Below, piece after piece: positions 23,375-26,446 of a stretch of DNA of 26,446 nucleotides. The DNA is from an uncultured bacterium (lineage in GTDB: Bacteria > Bacillota > Clostridia > Oscillospirales > Ruminococcaceae), in NCBI GenBank assembly GCA_905215595.1, contig CAJMQZ010000015.1:1-26446 (forward strand), written 5' to 3'. Below the pieces are notes generated by a model that ran no database searches, was not told the DNA's origin, and saw only the letters and a program-made list of their open reading frames with translations. Every line of letters starts with the position of its first letter. Position 1 is the first letter of the stretch. Position numbers and translations under genes: made by a program.

Positions 23375-24143
23375 GCCTCAGATATCGATGCTGTATCATC
23401 AGTTGTTGGCCCCTCCACGATGCACAGGCACAGAGCACTATCGTCATGAACTAAAGTATCTTATCTCGTGGGCCGACAAGGCCGAGCTGACCGCGCGGAT
23501 GTCCCCTATCCTCAAACTGGACCCCCATGCAACGGACGGCGGCTACTTCATTCGCAGCTTATATTTTGACGATTACTGGAACACCGCTTATGAAGAAAAG
23601 GATGCCGGCGTGCTGCTGCGCAAGAAATACCGCATCCGCATTTATAACTGCAGCGACCGCAGCATCAAGCTGGAGCGAAAGAAAAAATTTGGCAGTTATA
23701 TCTATAAAGAAGCCGCGCCTCTGACCCACGCAGAGTTTGATTCCATTCTCGCCGGGGACTATGATTTTCTCCTGCATAGCCGTTACCGCCTGTGTCAGGA
23801 GTTCTATACCGAGTGTATCTGTAACATGCTGCGTCCCCGTGTTATTGTAGACTACGACCGCGAGCCATGGATCATGGATGCCGGTACGGTACGCATCACC
23901 TTTGATACGGATGTACGCGCCGCGGTTGGCAGCCGGGATATCTTCGACTCCACGCTTCCTGCGCTTCCGGTGCTGGAACCGGGTAAGCTGGTAATGGAAG
24001 TAAAATTTACAGAATATCTGCCCCAAATCGTCCGGAATCTTCTGCCGCCCCGTGCGCAGGAGCTTACGGCTGTATCAAAATATGTCCTCTGTTGTGACAA
24101 AACCGCCTATATGAACGGATTTGCTTACTGGCAGGAGACCTGA
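23361..24143 (+). CDS. VTC-domain polyphosphate polymerase
   Basis: The 260-residue soluble protein consists of a VTC domain, the tunnel-shaped catalytic fold that makes inorganic polyphosphate from ATP in yeast Vtc4. The basic tunnel and metal residues appear present: RHELKY (28-33), SLYFDD (66-71), RKKYRIRIYN (87-96), KLERKKK (103-109), PRVIVDYDRE (159-168), VRITFDTD (177-184), VMEVKF (211-216) and SKY (239-241). It is thus likely active. The start at 23361 has GGAGG 6 bp upstream and overlaps the CotH gene by 14 bp. The next gene is DUF4956, a frequent partner of bacterial VTC genes. Confidence 0.92.
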   Translation: MKMSKPQISMLYHQLLAPPRCTGTEHYRHELKYLISWADKAELTARMSPILKLDPHATDGGYFIRSLYFDDYWNTAYEEKDAGVLLRKKYRIRIYNCSDRSIKLERKKKFGSYIYKEAAPLTHAEFDSILAGDYDFLLHSRYRLCQEFYTECICNMLRPRVIVDYDREPWIMDAGTVRITFDTDVRAAVGSRDIFDSTLPALPVLEPGKLVMEVKFTEYLPQIVRNLLPPRAQELTAVSKYVLCCDKTAYMNGFAYWQET

Positions 24144-24169
24144 GCCCTATAGAAAGGAACCTTTCGCCC

Positions 24170-24835
24170 ATGAGCACAAAAGACTTTATCAAAAAATCCG
24201 TCCTGAACACCTTTACCCAATACGATGCTCCCAAACTGGCGCTTGCCCTGCTGACTGCACTGGCATTGGGAATCCTCATCTATCTTGTCTATCGGCAGTT
24301 TTATACCGGCGTTGTATATTCCCGCAGCTTTGCTGTCACGTTGGTTGGCATGTGTGTGCTGACCTGCATGGTAACACTGGCCATCAGTACCAACGTTGTC
24401 ATCTCCCTTGGTATGGTCGGTGCGTTGTCTATCGTCCGCTTCCGTACTGCCGTCAAAGACCCTCTGGATCTGTTATACCTGTTCTGGTCGATCACTACCG
24501 GCATTACAGCCGGTGCCGGTATGTACGCATTGGGCCTTGTAACAGCCGTTGTCATGATCGGGATGATCCTCTTTTTCTACCACTGGCAGGCCAAAGGCAG
24601 AGTGTACATTGCTGTCATTCACTATCTTGGTACAGACGCAGAAGACGATATCGTTCGTGCCTTTGGCCGCTGCAAATTTGTGGTAAAGTCCAAGACCATG
24701 CGCAAGGATAGCACCGAAATGGCGGTAGAGGTATTCAGCAAAGACCCGAATCTGGAATTTACAGATCGCCTGCGCGCCGTAAATGGCGTACAGGATGTTA
24801 CACTGATCCAATATAATGGCGAATACCATGGATAA
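24170..24835 (+). CDS. DUF4956 membrane protein
   Basis: The 221-residue protein has about four membrane helices (~22-42, ~50-72, ~80-90 and ~105-138) with the family hallmark SLGMVGALSIVRFRTAVKDP (84-103), then a small cytoplasmic alpha/beta domain (~143-218, resembling the C-terminal domain of MgtC-type proteins). Its function is unknown. Genes of this family commonly sit beside VTC-domain genes, so it may be the membrane partner for polyphosphate made by the preceding protein. AAGGAA lies 11 bp before the ATG; the gap to the VTC gene is 26 bp. Confidence 0.92.
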   Translation: MSTKDFIKKSVLNTFTQYDAPKLALALLTALALGILIYLVYRQFYTGVVYSRSFAVTLVGMCVLTCMVTLAISTNVVISLGMVGALSIVRFRTAVKDPLDLLYLFWSITTGITAGAGMYALGLVTAVVMIGMILFFYHWQAKGRVYIAVIHYLGTDAEDDIVRAFGRCKFVVKSKTMRKDSTEMAVEVFSKDPNLEFTDRLRAVNGVQDVTLIQYNGEYHG

Positions 24836-26165
24836 GCTTTCAAAAGGTTTCGTATCTGCGGTTTGTCTGCTTGGGGTGGGGTTTGGTATGGTTCGGAATA
24901 TGATCTGCACGCGTACCTATCAGGAAGATCCGTCTGCCTTTGCCAACGCACAGATCGGCTACGCTCCAATGGTAGGCAGTACGGACCATCCGAATGCCAC
25001 ATTGCGCTATCTGGAGCTGACATGGCGAGAGGTGGAACCAACGGAAGGCCAGTATGCGTGGGATGCTATCGAACAGCGGTACGGACTTGCCGCCCTGCGC
25101 GAGCAGGGCATCCATCTGGTACTGCGGTTCGTTTGTGACGTACCCGGCCAGAAGAAGCACCTTGATATTCCGGAGTGGTTATATGCTCAGACCGCCGATG
25201 GCAGCTGGTACAGTACCTCGTATGGCAAAGGTTATTCCCCGGATTATGCAAACGATATCCTTCGTGCCGCACACCATAAAGTTGTTTCAGCCTTGGCCGA
25301 GCATTTTGACGCAGATGGCTTTGTGACTTATGTAGAACTGGGCAGTCTCGGCCACTGGGGCGAATGGCATATCAAAAGCAGCGATGGTCTTGTACCTATG
25401 CCGGACGAAACCATTCGGGATCAATATGCAACAGACTATCTGAATGCATTTTCCAATGCAAAGCTCCTGATGCGGCGACCGTTCAACATCGCTGTAAGTA
25501 ACCGCCTTGGTCTTTACAACGATATGACCGGCCACGAAAAGGACACCAATGAGTGGCTGAACTGGATCAAAAACGGCGGCTGGTACGGCAAAGAAGCGAA
25601 TGGACTTTCTGCTATGCAGAATTTCTGGCAGGATGCGCCCGTAGGCGGCGAGTTTACCAGCAGCCTGCCGATGGAGGAGCTGCTGGACACAGAGCTTTCC
25701 CGCACACTGCAGCTATTGGATGCTTCTCACATGAGCTTTCTTGGTCCGAAAGCAGCACAGCCTGCATATTCACAGGGATATCAGGCGGTCTTAAAGCGTT
25801 TGGGCTACCGGCTCCGTGTGACAACACTGAAGCTGATGCCGCATGACGGAGAAGCTGTGGTCAGCTTGACTGTGGCAAATGAGGGTGCCGCCCCATTTTA
25901 TTGGGATTGGGCAGCGAATCTTTATCTGGAGAGCGCAGACGGTACCACGCTAAGCACGGTGCAGCTTCCTCTTTCTCTTCCGAAATTGATGCCCGGCGAA
26001 ACGCAGACCGTAGAGGTTGTTCTGAAGGAAGTTGATCTATGGGCGCTCTTATTGCTTCACAAGGAGCACCTGACGATTGGCATTGTAGATCCCATGACCG
26101 ACCGTGATGCCGTGCGATTTGCTATGAATGCACCGCAACAAAACGGACGAACCGTTTTGTTTTAA
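24816..26165 (+). CDS. DUF4832 family barrel protein, probable glycoside-hydrolase-like enzyme
   Basis: The 449-residue protein has an N-terminal signal or membrane anchor (~8-26) and a beta/alpha-barrel region with LRYLELTWREVEPTEGQYAWD (split at ~66-86), VLRFVCDVPG, and YVELGSLGHWGEWH. The GEWH glutamate is the probable catalytic acid of this glycoside-hydrolase-like family. A C-terminal beta-sandwich (~330-445) follows. ATG at 24828 is an alternative start (8-bp overlap with the previous gene instead of 20); neither has a clear ribosome binding site, so translation is probably coupled. It is the last gene of the pel operon. A transcription terminator is built into its final codons. It may supply the Pel hydrolase activity that PelA lacks here. 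Confidence 0.85.
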   Translation: MANTMDKLSKGFVSAVCLLGVGFGMVRNMICTRTYQEDPSAFANAQIGYAPMVGSTDHPNATLRYLELTWREVEPTEGQYAWDAIEQRYGLAALREQGIHLVLRFVCDVPGQKKHLDIPEWLYAQTADGSWYSTSYGKGYSPDYANDILRAAHHKVVSALAEHFDADGFVTYVELGSLGHWGEWHIKSSDGLVPMPDETIRDQYATDYLNAFSNAKLLMRRPFNIAVSNRLGLYNDMTGHEKDTNEWLNWIKNGGWYGKEANGLSAMQNFWQDAPVGGEFTSSLPMEELLDTELSRTLQLLDASHMSFLGPKAAQPAYSQGYQAVLKRLGYRLRVTTLKLMPHDGEAVVSLTVANEGAAPFYWDWAANLYLESADGTTLSTVQLPLSLPKLMPGETQTVEVVLKEVDLWALLLLHKEHLTIGIVDPMTDRDAVRFAMNAPQQNGRTVLF

Positions 26166-26170
26166 TTGTT
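26137..26170 (+). terminator. Intrinsic terminator overlapping the end of the DUF4832 gene
   Basis: A 10-bp stem (AACAAAACGG, 26137-26146, against CCGTTTTGTT, 26152-26161) with loop ACGAA is followed by TTAATTGTT. It encodes the last codons and stop of the gene. Confidence 0.8.
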
Positions 26171-26180
26171 CCACTGTATC

Positions 26181-26291
26181 ATTACACCGCTTGATCAGGC
26201 AAAGGCACAGTTCGATGTGAACTTCTTCGGCACAGTCAATGGGAACAAGGCGGTCCTGCCGTACATGCGCGAAGCAGGAAAAGGACACATA
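26181..26291 (+). pseudogene. Short-chain dehydrogenase (SDR) gene remnant
   Basis: A 37-codon stretch encodes ITPLDQAKAQFDVNFFGTVN followed by GNKAVLPYMREAGKGHI. This is the central helix segment of classical SDR enzymes just before their ISS motif (family form: the FDVNxFGTxxxTKAVLPxM pattern). Nothing before it (the Rossmann start) or after it (the YxxxK motif) is present; the next codons are unrelated and reach a stop at 26325. It is in frame with the preceding gene but beyond that gene's stop and terminator, so it is a decayed fragment. Confidence 0.75.
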
Positions 26292-26323
26292 GAGAAATAT
26301 ATTTGCCAGACAGGAGATTTAAT

Positions 26324-26446
26324 ATGATTTTGAGAGCAAAGAAATATGTGGCAGTGTTACTGGTTTTTGTATGCGTGTGTATGATGTTTTTTCCCCTGAC
26401 TGCATATGCAGCCGAGGACAGTTCGCAGCATGAAACTGTCAAAGTC
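26324..26446 (+). CDS. N-terminus of a secreted or membrane protein (partial)
   Basis: The first 41 residues are visible: a basic start (MILRAKKY), a long hydrophobic core (VAVLLVFVCVCMMFFPL) and a cleavage-like site TAYAAED, followed by SSQHETVKV. AGGAG lies 8 bp before the ATG. The 'TVKV' opening after the signal is what begins many extracellular solute-binding-type sensor domains in clostridial signalling proteins, but too little is present to name a family. Confidence 0.7.
   Translation, partial: MILRAKKYVAVLLVFVCVCMMFFPLTAYAAEDSSQHETVKV

Noticed and set aside
1..26446. CRISPR array, tRNA, rRNA or insertion sequence
   Set aside because: No regularly spaced repeats, no tRNA or rRNA cores and no transposase or integrase reading frames were seen on either strand.

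Overview
The window looks like chromosomal DNA from a moderately GC-rich gut Firmicute of the Faecalibacterium/Oscillospirales type. The reasons are strong AAGGAGG-type ribosome binding sites, a Gram-positive style Pel cluster without pelB or pelC, a TRAP transporter whose binding protein is a Tat lipoprotein, and compact palindromic repeats. The genus is an inference. No rRNA, tRNA, CRISPR array, insertion sequence or origin was seen.

Region 1 (1-7416, all minus strand) is a catabolic locus. Read in the direction of transcription it encodes an Asp/Glu-racemase-fold protein, the three parts of a TRAP transporter (dctP, dctQ, dctM), a FadR-type GntR regulator, a beta-keto acid cleavage enzyme (BKACE), a strongly diverged class II aldolase-like protein with a seven-cysteine cluster, and a CoA-acylating aldehyde dehydrogenase cut by the window edge. 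The dehydrogenase (N-terminus) and the aldolase-like protein (C-terminus) both carry amphipathic helices joined by Ala/Pro linkers, which resemble bacterial microcompartment encapsulation peptides. Shell genes would then lie beyond position 1. A divergently placed pair (8572-10367, minus), a cupin and a DUF1537 four-carbon acid-sugar kinase, appears to belong to the same regulon. A shared motif of the form CATCC(T/C)AYCTTK sits at the BKACE, gntR, TRAP and cupin-kinase promoters. The simplest reading is that a carboxylate, probably a sugar acid, is imported, phosphorylated, cleaved, and its aldehyde product oxidised to acyl-CoA, under control of the local GntR protein.

Region 2 (7650-8571) holds a small two-helix membrane protein gene with its own promoter and a good terminator, then a repeat-rich stretch with no convincing gene.

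Region 3 (10735-13626, plus strand) has housekeeping-like genes: a dGTPase-type HD hydrolase, and an alpha/beta-hydrolase esterase overlapping a YaiI/YqxD-family gene.

Region 4 (13705-26165, plus strand) is a nine-gene exopolysaccharide operon with overlapping or nearly abutting genes: pelD, pelE, pelA (deacetylase only), pelF, pelG, then a CotH-kinase lipoprotein, a VTC-type polyphosphate polymerase domain protein, a DUF4956 membrane protein and a DUF4832 barrel protein. PelD carries an extra N-terminal short-chain-dehydrogenase-like domain that appears to lack cofactor and catalytic motifs. The operon ends in a terminator hairpin embedded in the last codons of the DUF4832 gene. A remnant of a short-chain dehydrogenase gene follows, then the start of a secreted or membrane protein at the right edge.
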